Positions 13,322 to 28,300 of a stretch of 60,000 nt of DNA are shown piece after piece. How positions within the stretch are numbered: the stretch's first letter is position 1; each line of letters opens with the position of its first letter. The notes beneath the pieces were generated by a model. It saw only the letters and a list, made by a program, of their open reading frames with translations. It was not told the origin of the DNA and did no database searches. Both the position numbers and the translations under genes were made by a program. The stretch is from Nematostella vectensis (taxonomy: Eukaryota > Cnidaria > Anthozoa > Actiniaria > Edwardsiidae): positions 10,226,188 through 10,286,187 of the forward strand of contig NC_064048.1 in NCBI RefSeq assembly GCF_932526225.1, in the 5' to 3' direction.

Positions 13322-16300
13322 TTCATTATTCCCTTTTGTGCTGGCTTGACTTCTTCGCCTTGACTATTAAACTTTGTTTTTTTTATAAACCACGTAGCTT
13401 TTTAAGAAGACTGACAACTTCAACCAGTTAACCTTTTTAACAGGGTCCAATAGAACCCTTATCCTGAAAGGCAGTGACATAAACAAGGCTTATAAACTCT
13501 TACCTGATATATCAGCATTAGCGATGCTGTTGAGGAAGATGGAGACAAACCACTCAAGGGAGTACTGGTACATAGGGTCTATGTTAGCCAGGTCATTTGT
13601 GCAGAAAAACAGGATCCCTGTCCTAACAGCGACGGGGATGTACTGGGACCGGGTTACGTCGATGTCCTTCTCCGTTTGTTCTGCAATCACGACTTTCGCC
13701 TGTCGACACAAAGAGATTGTCAACACATAACCAATCTTAACAAAGCGGCGATTGCTTTCTGGCAAAAATATAAGATACCCCCAAATTTCTCAAGACGCTT
13801 TAGCAAGTGTAGCGGTAAAATGTGCGCGATTTATAGGGTTATTCTCGAAGGCACCTTTCAACCCCAAATAAAAATATACAAGATGCATATTTACCTTAAT
13901 TTCTCCAGACTTGGCCTTAGAAGCTTCCAGAGTAGCGATAAGGTCTATATCATCCACAGGGTTACCCTCGGAGGCGCTGAGCTTGTGCAAGATCTTGTCT
14001 TCGATCTCCTTCAACTCTTGCTTCATCTTGGCATTGCTAATAATCAACTGGTTCTTGGCTTCCTCGAGGTCGGGGCGCTCTTCGGCCACCACAAGGGCAA
14101 GCATCTGGTCTTCTAGGCCGCTACAGGAGTAACATGAGTTAGCAGGGTTGGATCCAGGGTAGTTTACAGGAGTTAGCAGGGTTGGATCCAGGGTAGTTAG
14201 GGTTCAAAGAGAAAAAGCTTGAAGAGAGTGATGACGATGTTGGTCATATTGGTTTATCTTTGTGCAAGCTCTAATATGAGGATGCCGAATTTATTGATTT
14301 ACCTTTGTCAGAGTGTGAGTTGACAATAGGTTGGTACTAGTACGTTGGTACTAGTACGTGACGGGTTAGTTAACGAAAATCTTTTTAAAAGAGTGAATTG
14401 AGATGAGGTGAAAAGGTTTAAGTCGGTGAAAGTGAAGTTGAGATCCAGACTTAAATGGTTTACGTTGGTGAGAGTTGAAGTCGATAAGTAGACTGAAATA
14501 ATTTACCTTGGTGATAGTGAAGTTGAGATGTAGATTTAAATAATTTACCTTGGTGAGAGTAAAGTTAAAATATAGACTTAAATATTTTCCGTTTACACGT
14601 TGGCGAGAGCGAAGTTAAGATGTAGACTTAAAAGGTTTGAATGGAGTGAAGTTTATGATGGTGGGTCAAATGGTTTACCTTTGTGAGAGCGTGAAGTTGA
14701 CAATTGTGACTTTGGTCGACACTTCTGGGGTATAGTGCGGGTTGGGAAGCTTGGTTGTGATGTAGAATTTAAAGTCGTCATGGTACGGGATAATTGCGTC
14801 TCCAAGCTTGATGACAGTGCTTCCTGACTGCTTGAACGTCTGCACAAAAGAAACAACGTGATCATTACGATAACAACGTAATCAAACATTTTCTGAATAG
14901 TAATTCATGCCAAATTGCTATTTGCCACAGTAACACATTTGAAATAGCAGAATCAGTATTATGGCCATACGTGATTCCATGGATAGCACAAAATTAGCTC
15001 CCCTTAAGTTACAGGTAAACATACAACAAGTATTTGCTGGAGACTGGTAAGGCTTGATAATTACGAGAGAGCTATATAGATAACATAAACAATTTTTATA
15101 GAGACGTTGTAAGTTGTGCTTGAATGGATTGTTGGACTTGAGTGGGATTGTGGATAATTACGAGAGAGCTATATAGATAGTGGGATTGTGGATAATTACG
15201 AGAGAGCTGTATAGATAGTGGGAATGTGGATAATTACGAAAGAGCTGTATAGATAACATATACAAATTTTATAGAGACGTTGTAAGTTGCGCTTGAATGG
15301 ATTGTTAGACTTGAGTGGGATTGTGGATAATTACGAGAGAGCTATATAGATAGTGGGAATGTGGATAATTGCGAGAGAGCTGTATAGATAATATATACAA
15401 ATTTTATAGAGAAGGTGGCTGCCACCCATAGAGAAGATACTATATATAATTGTTGGAGCGCATTAAACGTGGCTTATTTGTTCATTTGTAAAATTGCCCA
15501 CTTTGAAGAGTTTGTTCGTGATCATGTTATTAACAGTGAGGCTTGGATGCCGTAGACCGGCTTAAACATATCTCCAAGCTAGCTATAAATCAGCACAAGC
15601 TTGAAAAAGTATGTTGCACGCCTCTGTGAAACAGAGTAGTTGTGCTGCAAGCGTTAGCCCTTGGTCAAAATGAAGTGTTGACTTATATATCGCTTGTCTA
15701 CACGACACCTAAGCTGAGCACCCAGTTTTTTCAACAGCTGGTATATACGGTTTTTATTTATACCAATAAACAAGATTTCCTACCTGCTTCAAAAGAATCG
15801 GTTCCAGAGCGGGGTCAAGTTCCTCGGCCACGTTTTCCAGCAGGCAAGGCTTGCCAAACCTGATAGCATTCTCAAGACTCCTCAGGAAATCACGGTCTGT
15901 CAGCTTTACTACATCTAGACCAGCTTCTTTTTCCTGTTGATAATAGGCGGTCAATATAAAAAAATACAGAAGTCTATGATTTCCAAGACTTGATCTCTTA
16001 AGAAGAATTAACATGGAAGCCCTGGAACATAGTATTCTAATCAGTAGAAATCTTGGAATTTTCGATTAAAAAAAAACCCTAAGATAGGACTGCTCAAGCC
16101 ATATGGATGGAGTACTCACAAAGTTTTTGATCCACTTGTTGGCCTGCCCTTGAGGATCGATGAAAAGAGGCCATCGCTGTGAGTTTTGCACTATGACACC
16201 GTTCTCCACAGAAAGATTATCACGTGGTAACCCCGCGATCTGCCAGTTTCTTATATCCACAGGGTTCCCGAGAGTGGAGACGAGTGAGCACAGGTCAGAG

Positions 16301-19300
16301 TGTGGTACGTCAAGGTCCTGTAGCTCCTTCAGCCAGTCCTCGACCATACTGTTACGATATTCGCCCTGAAAACGGAGAAGCATGAGATCCTTAAATCAAG
16401 TTGTTGGTCAAATGCATGTGTTTCTACCTTGGCACCTAGGGTAAAAGGGGAGGCAATAAAAGAGCGTAATGGGTAGCGGGTACAAAACGAGAAAGGCATA
16501 TAAGAGGGTACGTGTGGGGCATTGTGGAAAGATTAGAGAGTAACAATGTAACCAAAAAAATGCGAGAAAATAGCAAATTACAAATATCTATTTAAATGTA
16601 AAGCAACCTTTATGTTCTAGGGCAAGGTTTATTATCAGGGGGTAAGACTATAAAGGTAGTTTACCGTGAAGGTGCCGAGATACGCGATACAACCCGACGA
16701 AATCATGACGTCACCAATAATATTGACAATCTGTCCATCAAACACCTCAACTGCTTCCCGCCAACGGACCTTCTCATCGCTGAGACCACCAATAAGCTGA
16801 AAAAAGATAATCACGTGTTGGCATTCATTGATTTTCTTTGGCACATCCTAGACACATAGTATTTAAAAAAAAAAATACGTATATTTTTATCCAAAAAAAA
16901 CACCAAGAAATACGAAACGACAATTATGACAAATGGGGAAGGAGGGGGGAAGGGATTTAAATTTTCTTTGTTGCATTTGGCTATCTGAATCCCACAGACA
17001 ACAATTCCTATCTTTGAAAGCAGTTACATCGATACAAAGCCCACTAATTAAGGTTGTTGGGTTGGGGATGTATTCCAAAGATTAAAAAAATTATATTATT
17101 CCATGTTTTTCGTTCCACTGGCAGTTCAAGAGGGGGCTTAACTGGGGTCCTGTTAAAATAAAATAAAATAAAATAAAAACTTTTCCTTGGCATCCCTACA
17201 GGAAGATTAAGGGTTTAAAAACCCTCAATTCCTTTCCTCCCCTCCCCTCCCCTCCCCTCCCCTCCCCTCCCCTCCCCTCCCCTCCCCTCCCCTCCCCTCC
17301 CCTCCCCTCCCCTCCCCTCCCCGTACCTTCTCGGCTCTCCCAAGTCTGGCTGTACACTGTTCCGTCTTAAATTCCAGCTCCTGTTTCTTACTGATGCATT
17401 CCTCATATTTCGCCTGAAGGGATGCTATTCCTTCCTCAACTTCGGTCAACCGCGCTTTAGCTGCGTCAAGTACACGCTGAGTCTCCGCCAATTCCTCAGT
17501 AGCTTGTTGCAATGCGGCCTATGACGAAGACAAGAGTAGGGTTATCTCATGTCAACACAAGCATAAACTTATAGTCACACAACATAAGTTTAATCAATTT
17601 GAGGAGACTTATGCCTAGTGCACACTAGCGACATATCGACATAACGACGTGGGTGCGCGCACTCTTATCTTCGACAGGCCAGGTATTTTATGTGTACGGG
17701 GCAACGGGGCACTAATAATAATAATTAATAATTTATTCACTTGAAATAGCGCGTTTTAACATGAAAATGATCAAAAGCGTTTTACATTATTGAGTTAAAA
17801 TACTATAACTATGGATAAATATGAGTATATATAACTACAAATATAACTACAAAAACAAATATTAATATCGACGTGTAGAAAAAAAAACCCTAGTATTTGG
17901 AACGATGTTTCTATAAAAATTTAATGAATGTATAAATATAAACGTTGAAAATCTCTAAAAATTAATAATTGTAAGATATTTTAAATAGGTGAGTCTTAAG
18001 CTGTTTTTTTTTTTTGTTAAATGCTAAGTGGCTTTATATTACGAATATTCTGTGGAAGGCTGTTCCACAGTGTGGGGGCAGCAGAATAAAACGAACAAGT
18101 CCCTAATGTTGAAAGCATGCACCCCTTTGGACAGTCTAAATATACGGAATCATTCGATCAGAGAGAATAAACAGAACAGGACTTAACGGACACTAAGCTG
18201 CTTGTATAGTTAGGCGAGATGGATACGGTAAAAAACCAGTAGCCAATGAAGATGATATAAAACGGGTGTAATATGATAATACTTTCTTTCGTTATTAACC
18301 TGGCAGCAGTGTTCTGTTAATGTTGTAATTTACTGAAACTTAAAAATGCTGCTGTTCCACGATTCCACTGCAGTGTTAATAGTGAGTGACTACTTACTCT
18401 TTTTGGTGCAACGCCTTTGGCGACGAAGTGATACTTGTGCATAGCACGGACCCATAGACAGATGGACGTACAAGCCTTGGACACCTGTAGACACGGTAGT
18501 ACCATAAGTACACAAGATCATCAGCATTACAGGTTCAATGATAAAATCGTTACCTTATTATAGGAAATTAACGTTTCACTAAATCAACGCGAATGTGAAA
18601 AATTCGCGTTAATTAAATATATCCTAATTAAGTTTATTTTTAATTTGTAATACATTAATTAATTTAAACGTTAATAAAAAAAACTTTAATTAATACTGAA
18701 TTTTATGAAAGATCGAATACAAATTCCAACGAATTTTAAAACCATACTCTGTTTATTAATAAAGATTTCCACATGTTTAGTTGTCTTTTTTGATCACGTT
18801 TGGTAATTTTCCAATTCGGTCGTTCTCTCTAGCCGTAAAAGCTTGCATGCGCGATGATAACAGTATTTCGTAAATTGAATATTTCCAAGCAGCAAACCAC
18901 CAATAATATGTCTTCAAGATCCGCGTTAATTAAGTTTATTTGAATACATTAGGCACAAATTGGCGTTAATTTCATTAATAAGTTGTCCAAAAATTCGCGT
19001 TAATTTAATACGCATACATTTAATACACGTTAATATCTACCAACGTTAATTTCTTACAATAAGGTATTAAGTTCGTCGACAATATATGATCATGATAACT
19101 GCGGGACTGTCAACATATGAGCACCACCAATATGACAGTCAACCAATAAAATATTCACCAGTGCATGTCCATCATCAACACAACACGTCCATAAAAAATA
19201 TTGGATGAGGTTTTGGTGATATCCGAATTCAATAATGGTTTTATTATACATTGATTCAGTGAAACATACTTTCGCCAAAACAAAAACTAATCAGGATTTG

Positions 19301-22300
19301 CACAAAGGCGCCACTTCCCACAATCGTGTTTTCACGCCCAAGGCCCAAGATGCATTTCGCGTTTAGAATCACTAATCTCTAGTTGATTACGATAAATGAT
19401 CTAATAAACGCTGGGGGCGTTTATCCAATTTTTATGGTCCCGGGGGGAGGGGGAGGGGGGATTAAATAGAGAGGACGTTTATTAGAGAGGGGCATTCAAT
19501 ATAACCTTGTAAGCTTAGGGGGGGGGGGGGGGGGCATTAAATAGGAGGCGTTCTTTAGATAGGGGGCGTTTAATAGATCATTTACGGTAGTAAAGACTTG
19601 CCCTTCAGATTGCGTGATTATCAAAATAAAACGCATGCTCTTATACAATGTATACTTATAATAATAATCGTCCAGGGTACATGGCACAAGTTAAATATCA
19701 TTGCCACTACAAGGCCAGCACCAGGCATCTTTGGTTTGATCAATTGCAAATAACAAAGTGTAAAAATAGAGGGTTTAACCTTGGCTATAGCAGCTGGTGT
19801 AAAGTCCTCCATATCGATGTAAGGTTGGATCTTCGTAATGACTGCATCAGGGATGTTGTCCTGTAAAATGACACATGATATAAATAGATACCCTACACAA
19901 AGGCTAGATACCGGGGGAATGGTTGCCTTACCTTGTCATATTTGAACAAACTCTCAATAAACTTGCCAGGATCCTGCAGGAGTGCTTTTCCTGGCTCCCA
20001 ATAATCATCCACCTTAGTACCGACCTACGGAGGACAGAAAAATATAATCAGGAACACAAACTAGATAAGATAGATATCCACCTAAGGCCGACCTTCGGGG
20101 GTTGAGTATGATAACCATTAACACGAACTAGATTGAAATCCACTTAAAGTTCCAACATTCCGACCTTTGGGGGGGTTTAAGTAAGATGACCATTAACACA
20201 AACTAGATAGATATCCACCTTAGACCGACCTATGGGGTAGACCAAGTTAACCATTAACACATAACAGATAGATATCCAAAAACAAAATGATGCTTCCAAT
20301 GTCTTGACATGAAATCAAAGCCGTTTCAGCAGAGGTGAGATGCCCTATACGCTGATGCGCTAACACACTACCACTGATTCTATTTCAGTCATGTAAAAGT
20401 TCCCTTAATTCGGTGATACCTTTTCCCCAGCAACCTTCTTGGGTTTGACGCCCTTCATGATACAGACTGCTTCTATGACGATCTTGACACCGAGGGGGGG
20501 CCTTTGCAATGCACGGACCTGCAAGCGGATAAACAGTCAATAGATGCAGCCAATAAGGCAACAGAAACTAACAAACATACAAGGAATTTTTAACATGTGG
20601 ATCAGCCACTCCTTTGCTACTGCTAATATTTCAAATACAATGGTCCGCTTTCGAATATCCATCCGCATTCAAAATTCGGCACTTGTGTAAGGCTAGTCGG
20701 GTCAAAGTGTTTAGTAAATCGCTTGAATTAGCCGAGGAAATGGATGCTACGTGTGACTTGAGCAGGAGTGCAGATGGTGGGGTGATTGGATTTCTTAAAT
20801 TGAAGACGGGTGGCGGATCGTAAGCAGACGATTTTTGTTTTTAACGCTAACAGTTTTTTCCCATAGACCAACTTGATAGAGCGTCATGGTTTTTAACGCT
20901 AACAGTTTTTCCCATAGACCAGCTTGATAGAGCGTCATGGTTTTTAACGCTAACAGTATTTTCCCTTAGACCAGCTTGATAGAGCGTCATGGTTTTTAGC
21001 GCTACAGTTTTTTCCCATAGACCAGCTTGATAGAGCGTCTTGGTTTTTAACGCTAACAGTTTTTTCCCATAGACCAGCTTGATAGAGCGTCATGGTTTTT
21101 AACGCTTACAGTATTTTCTCATAGACCAGCTTGGTAGAGCGTCATGGTTTTTAACGCGAACAGTATTTTCCCATAGACAAGCTTGATAGAGCGTCATGGT
21201 TTTTAACGCTAACAGCATTTTCCCATAGACCAGCTTGATAGAGCGTCATGGTTTTTAACGCTAACAGTATTTTCCCATAGACCAGCTTGATAGAGCGTCA
21301 TGGTTTTTAACGCTAACATATTTTCCCATAGACCAGCTTGATAGAGCGTCATGGTTTTTAACGCTAACAGTATTTTCCCATAGACCAGCTTGATAGAGCG
21401 TCATGGTTTTTAACGCTAACAGTATTTTCCCATAGACCAGCTTGATAGAGCGTCATGGTTTTTAACGCTAACAGTATTTTCACATAGACCAGCTTGATAG
21501 AGCGTCATGGTTTTTAACGCTAACAGTATTTTCCCATAGACCAGCTTGATAGAGCGTCATGGTTTTTAACGATAACAGTATTTTCCCATAGACCAGCTTG
21601 ATAGAGCGTCATGGTTTTTAACGCTAACAGTATTTTCCCATAGACCATCTTGTTAGAGCGTCATGGTTTTTAACGCTAACAGTATTTTCCCACAGACCAG
21701 CTTGATAGAGCGTCATGGTTTTTAACGCTAACAGTATTTTCCCACAGACCAGCTTGATAGAGCGTCATGGTTTTTAACGCTAACAGTATTTTCCCACAGA
21801 CCAGCTTGATAGAGCGTCATGGTTTTTAACGCTAACAGTATTTTCCCACAGACCAGCTTGATAGAGCGTCATGGTTTTTAACGCTAACAGTATTTTCCCA
21901 CAGACCAGCTTGATAGAGCGTCATGGTTTTTAACGCTAACAGTATTTTCCCACAGACCAGCTTGATAGAGCGTCATGGTTTTTAACGCTAACAGTATTTT
22001 CCCATAGACCAGCTTGATAGAGCGTCATGGTTTTTAACGCTAACAGTATTTTCCCATAGACCAGCTTGATAGAGCGTCATGGTTTTTAACGCTAACAGTA
22101 TTTTCCCACAGACCAGCTTGATAGAGCGTCATGGTTTTATAAAGTCATAGCAAGCCAGGCTGACTCTTTGTTTTTTCGCGTTTTCTCCAACAGTCCCTTG
22201 TATTTTCCCGACAAGTATCTTACAAGGCCTTGATTTTGGATAAGGTCGCCATAAAGAACAAATAATACGGACAATCGCCTACACAAATTCTAAGTGAGCC

Positions 22301-25300
22301 AAATGGCAGAGCTTATACAAAAAGTGGCCGTCCGCCACCACACTATATGCAGAGTAGGTGTGAAGTTGTGGAGAACGAAAGAAAGAGAAGACACAAGAGC
22401 ATGACCGGCAATGTTAAACATTGTGGATTGGCTCGAGCATGGTGAACAGGAGATAAAGAAGCACTTTTGGAGGGTCATACAGTACCTCTACTACATCGGT
22501 CTTGTTAAGTGATTTCAAGCTGGCAAGAGCAGCCTCTAATGCCGGCAGAGCTTCGTCCAAGTCTCTCTGAGCATCATCTGCAATAGCTTGCGTCTCAGCT
22601 GCCTTCTTGGCCGCCTCTGCTTCTTCCCGCTGCACTACTGTCTTGGTCTCATTGGCTACAACCTGATGGGATATGAGAATTAGTCACGATCTCACTGCCT
22701 ACCAGCTGATGAGATGCTTTCAGAAGGTACAACTTTGTTGGATATTGGAATTATACATGCTCACACTGCAGGCCCGTACCCAGGGGGGGAGTGCAGGGGG
22801 TGAGAACGCACCCCCCCCCCCCCCCCCCCCACAACGGCCGAAGGTCCACTTTCGGTTCTAAATAGACGTGCTTTTGTAGACAAAACTATAAAGCATAAGC
22901 TAGATCACTCTGGTATGTAGTCAAATCCGACAATTAACGTCCCTTACTGCAAATGCATAAAGAAATCCCTTTTTGTATTTTCGGGGGTGGTCAGAGAACT
23001 CACTCTCCCCACCCCTTCCCCCCACCGCACTCCCGGAAAAATTAGGTCCACTTTTTCGCATTTCGTACCCCCTCCCCCCCTGGGTACGGGCCTGTACTGG
23101 CTTCCATGCGATAAAATATGGAAATTGTTTACGCTCCCAGTGGCTGCCCTGGTAGTAGAGGTTAAAAAAGGTAAGTGAAAAAAGGGGTGACATATCTGGA
23201 AAATAACTAATTTAATCGGATCAGGAATAGAGCTAAATCCCCTTCAAGCCTGTAAGCAAAATAAAGTGAATATGGGTCTTACAGAGTCCACTTTGATCTG
23301 GTCCATCGTCTCGACTGTCTCCTTGGCAGCCTGGGCCAGTAGAGGTTGCATTGACTCCAACTCTTCTTGTAACTTCACCACCTCTTCTGCCGTATGCAGC
23401 AACTAGTAACAGAGAAGGTTCATCCATATGCATAATACTGCACTACTAAGTTTGTGTCAGGACAGTATATCGAGAAATAATTTTGAAGTTCGTCGGTCCG
23501 ACCTGCGTTACACATGGTTTCGTAGGCTTTAAAACCCTATGCAAATGAGAAATTCATTCCGGCAGCGAATTACATCTGCTTGAATCACTGTCAAGTTTAA
23601 TTTATTCTACAATTAAAACGTCTCAGTGTCTTAAAGTGTCAAACAAAGGGTGGGGTGGGGGGGGGGGAAAATTTTTTTTTTCAAAAACAAAGCAACACTG
23701 TAACGATGTTAAGTCGGAGAAACGGTCTTTAAATAAAATGATGAAATTCCATAATTTTTATACCTTATCTAATCCAGTCTTGGTCCTGTTGCGTGCGTTT
23801 TGCAGCTCAGACTTCTTCACTCCGATCAGCTTACGGAAGGTTCCAAGCAACTCCAGGTAGCTGGTGGGTGTAACGTAGTTATGTCTGGACAGCTCGGCCA
23901 GGTACTGGATTGACTTGTCAGCTACTGACTGGTGGATTACACCACAAATCGACACCTAATTCGTTAAAAACAAGGGTTACAGCAAATCGCATCCTGATTG
24001 GTGGAAACAAGTGTAACAACAAATCGACACCTGATTGGTGGAAAAAAGGGTTACAGCAAATCGACACCTGATTGGTGGAAACAAGGGTTACAGCAAATCG
24101 ACACCTGATTGGTGGAAACAAGGGTTACAGCAAATCGACACCTGTTTGGTGGAAACAAGGGTTACAGCAAATCGACACCTGATTGGTGGAAACAAGGGTT
24201 ACAGCAAATCGACACCTGATTGGTGGAAAACAAAATAATTTGCAATGACAATTGGTTTTCGAAAGGAGCATTGTATTATGTTTCAAATTAATCGCGAGCT
24301 CCCATAAACCCAATTTTTTTAACCGAAAGCTTTACAAACGCAAATTTGGGAAAACATAGAATTACAAAGTATCTGCTTAGATATACTCACCAATCCATTT
24401 GTATCTGCTTAGATATACTCACCAATCCATTTGTATCTGCTTAGATATACTCACCAATCCATTTGTATCTGCTTATATACTCACCAATCCATTTGTGGAG
24501 CCCGAGTCCTCAAGCTCTGGGATCTCGTTGAGGAAATAAGAGGCAACGGATCGAAGCGCCTCAGCTGGCCACGCCGAGAACCAGTCAATGGTGCAGCAGT
24601 TCACGAGAGAAGGGAACTGACGCAAGCGGGCACGGAATATCTCACCAATAGGACTAGGAGAAATGCACACAGCGTCAGAGAAGAATGCTATGATGACACT
24701 CAATCAGCAAGAACAAATACAGTTATAACTCTATTAAATGGCCAATTCCCAATGACTAAGCTATTGTTTAGTCAAACAATTTTTTTTTACTTCAATCAAG
24801 CGTCCGAGGCCATCAATTTATAGTCCCAAACATATTATTTATCATTGCTATTACCCCTGGTCCACATTACGCGGCGAACATATAATGTGAAGAACAGGCT
24901 GCTGTGACATGTGACCGTGCTGTATTCACCCACCATGCTGTAAGCACCTCATACATACCTATGACCTTACCAAATGAATAATACTTTTTATCTTACCTCA
25001 CACCTATGACCTTACCACATGAATAATACTTTTTATCTTACCTCACACCATTGACCTTACTCCATGAATAAGACTGTTTATCTTACCTCACACCTATGAC
25101 CTTACCACATGAATAATACTTTTTATCTTACCTCACACCTATGACCTTACCACATGAATAATACTTTTTATCTTACCTCACACCATTGACCTTACTCCAT
25201 GAATAAGACTGTTTATCTTACCTCACACCTATGACCTTACCACATGAATAATACTTTTTATCTTACTTCACACCTATGACCTTACCACATGAATAATACT

Positions 25301-28300
25301 TTTTATCTTACTTTACACTTATGACCTTACCACATGAATAATACTTTTTATCTTACCTCACACTTATGACCTTACGACATGAATAATACTTTTTATCTTA
25401 CTTCACACTTATGACCTTATCACATGAATAATACTTTTTATCTTACCTCACACCTATGACCTTACCACATGAATAATACTTTTTATCTTCCCTCACACCT
25501 ATGACCTTACCACATGAATAATACTTTTTATCTTACCTCACACTTATGACCTTACCACATGAATAATACTTTTTATCTTACCTCACACCATTGACCTTAC
25601 TCCATGAATAATACTTTTTATCTTACTTCACACTTATGACCTTACCACATGAATAATACTTTTTATCTTACTTCACACTTATGACCTTACCACATGAATA
25701 ATACTTTGTATCTTACTTCACACCTATGACCTTACCACATGAATAATACTTTTTATCTTACTTCACACCTATGACCTTACCACATGAATAATACTTTTTA
25801 TCTTACTTCACACCTATGACCTTACCACATGAATAATACTTTTTATCTTACTTCACACCTATAACCTTACCACATGAATAATACTTTTTATCTTACTTCA
25901 CACCTACGACCTTACCACATGAATAATACTTTTTATCTTACTTCACACCTATGACCTTACCACATGAATAATAATTTTTATCTTACTTCACACTTATGAC
26001 CTTACCACATGAATAATACTTTTTATCTTACTTCACACCTATGACCTTACCACATAAATAATACTTTTTATCTTACTTCACACCTATGACCTTACCACAT
26101 GAATAATACTTTTTATCTTACCTCACACCTATGACCTTACCACATGAATAATACTTTTTATCTTACTTCACACTTATGACCTTACCACATGAATAATACT
26201 TTTTATCTTACTTCACACTTATGACCTTACCACATGAATAATACTTTTTATCTTACTTAACACTTATGACCTTACCACATGAATAATACTTTTTATCTTA
26301 CTTCACACTTATGACCTTACCACATGAATAATACTTTTCATCTTACTTCACACTTATGACCTTACCACATGAATAATACTTTTTACCTTACCTCACACCT
26401 ATAACCTTACCACATGAATAATACTTTTTATCTTACTTCACACTTATGACCTTACCTCAAGAATAAGACTGTTTATCTTACCTCACACCTATAACCTTAC
26501 CCCGTGAATAAGACTGTTTATTTTACCTCACACCTATAACCCTACCCCGTGAATAAGACTGTTTATTTTACCTCACACCTATGACCTTATCCCATGAATA
26601 AGACTGTTTATCTTACCTCACACCTATAACCTTACCCCATGAATAAGACTGTTTATCTTACCTCACACCTATGACCTTACAACATGCAAACGAATATTTA
26701 TCATACCTCACACCTATGACCTTACCTCATGCAAATGACTGCTTATCTTACCTCTTCATAACCTATGAACTTACCTCATGCAAATGACCGAGTGCGTGTT
26801 AGACTTGACTCGCTTGGTAAAGGCTGAGTACAGGTTGGCTTTAGTTGGCTGCATGCCCTCGTCTTGCACGACTGGTTTCATAGAAGTGTAAATATTGTCC
26901 AGCTCATCCATGGCGAAGATGTTCGGCACATCTCCCGCATTCAGAACATTGTTCAGATCTTCCAAGAAAGTCTCACTTTTGATCTGATGGGCAAGGGAAA
27001 CGGTTACATCACAAAAAAGGGTTTAAGAAACTGACAGGCAATTTTTTTTCATTGCCAATCCATTGTTAACCATCGGACGAAAATTTGGTCAAAAAGGGTG
27101 ATCTTAGAAGAACTCTGCTCCTGTCTGTTGAGACGTTTGTGGACGTTGAAAGCAGCAAGAATATTCTAAGAGGTTCTAGTACTCTAACGCACTTAATGCA
27201 AAACTTACCTGTGTATCGCTAAAGAGGAACACCATGGACTTGTTTTCGACTCCAGCTTTCAGCAGGATCTTCTTCAGATCCTCGCGCCATTCGGCGACAC
27301 CATAGTTCTTGGCTAACTCGATTTGGAAGCACTCATACTCTGCCCTACAAAGGGTATAACTTGGTCATTTAATACGCTTAAGGAATTTATAAGAAGTCGT
27401 TTACTTCCGTTCAAGGGGTAGGTTTATAAAGATTACTTAAGAAAACATACATAAAAAAGAAAGAATGTGGAAACAGAAAAAAACAAATTTTGGCAAAGAG
27501 TAAATAGTAAAAAAAATGTGGAGTGTCTGCCTTGAATAGTTATAATGGTAATACCCGGACAACTAATAGAATAATTGTTATGCGTAATTGAAGATAATAG
27601 AAATGAATATATATATATATATTTTTTTTAGCAAACCAACTTGACAATCGTTGGGATATGACACGGCCAGCATTTCGTACTCACAAGGGGAGAGGATTGA
27701 GGGAGTACTTACATGTGTGCCGCTAGTCTTGTAAGACTCTGGCGTCCGCTGCCTCCCATACCGAGCAGCAGCGCGTTGCCGAGGGGTTGACGAATGACGC
27801 GGCCAATGCGCGCCAGATGCCTAACTGCATCACTGAACAAAACCAGCTTCATCTGTGCCGTGTTGATTTGGTTGTAGTCCTCCAGATATTCCTCCAGGAT
27901 CTTAACCATCTGTAGAGAGCAATACGGTTAATGATCTCACCTTTTTATTTGTTAGCAAAGAAACCTCGAAACTCGAAAGCCAACTCATGTGTTGCTAGGG
28001 CACGGAAACACGAAACAAAATTACTCTACCTCATAGATACAAATCACGCGCTACGCACAGAGCAAAAAAAAAAAAAAAAAAAATGGCAATGTTTCCCAAA
28101 ATAAGGCCTGGTTAACTTCAGTCAGCTCGAATTTTTGCATAGAGGTTCCTTATGTTATGTAAACCAACATATCAAAAAGTGTTTTTTTTTCTAATGGATT
28201 CGTCTTCGAGATATGAGGCTTAAAGTGCAATTTTCAAATGTTTAAAGAATAAATTCTCCTCGTTTTTAGGGAGAAGTCGGGCTCTGATAAGAAATTAAGC

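Noticed and set aside
22769-23094. Target-site duplication for the CAGGCCCGTACCC element
   Set aside because: Flanks TCACACTG and TACTGGCT share only ACTG; too short to claim.
24960-26774. CRISPR-like regular spacing
   Set aside because: The whole 45-bp unit is repeated with no unique spacers, and the gene is clearly eukaryotic.
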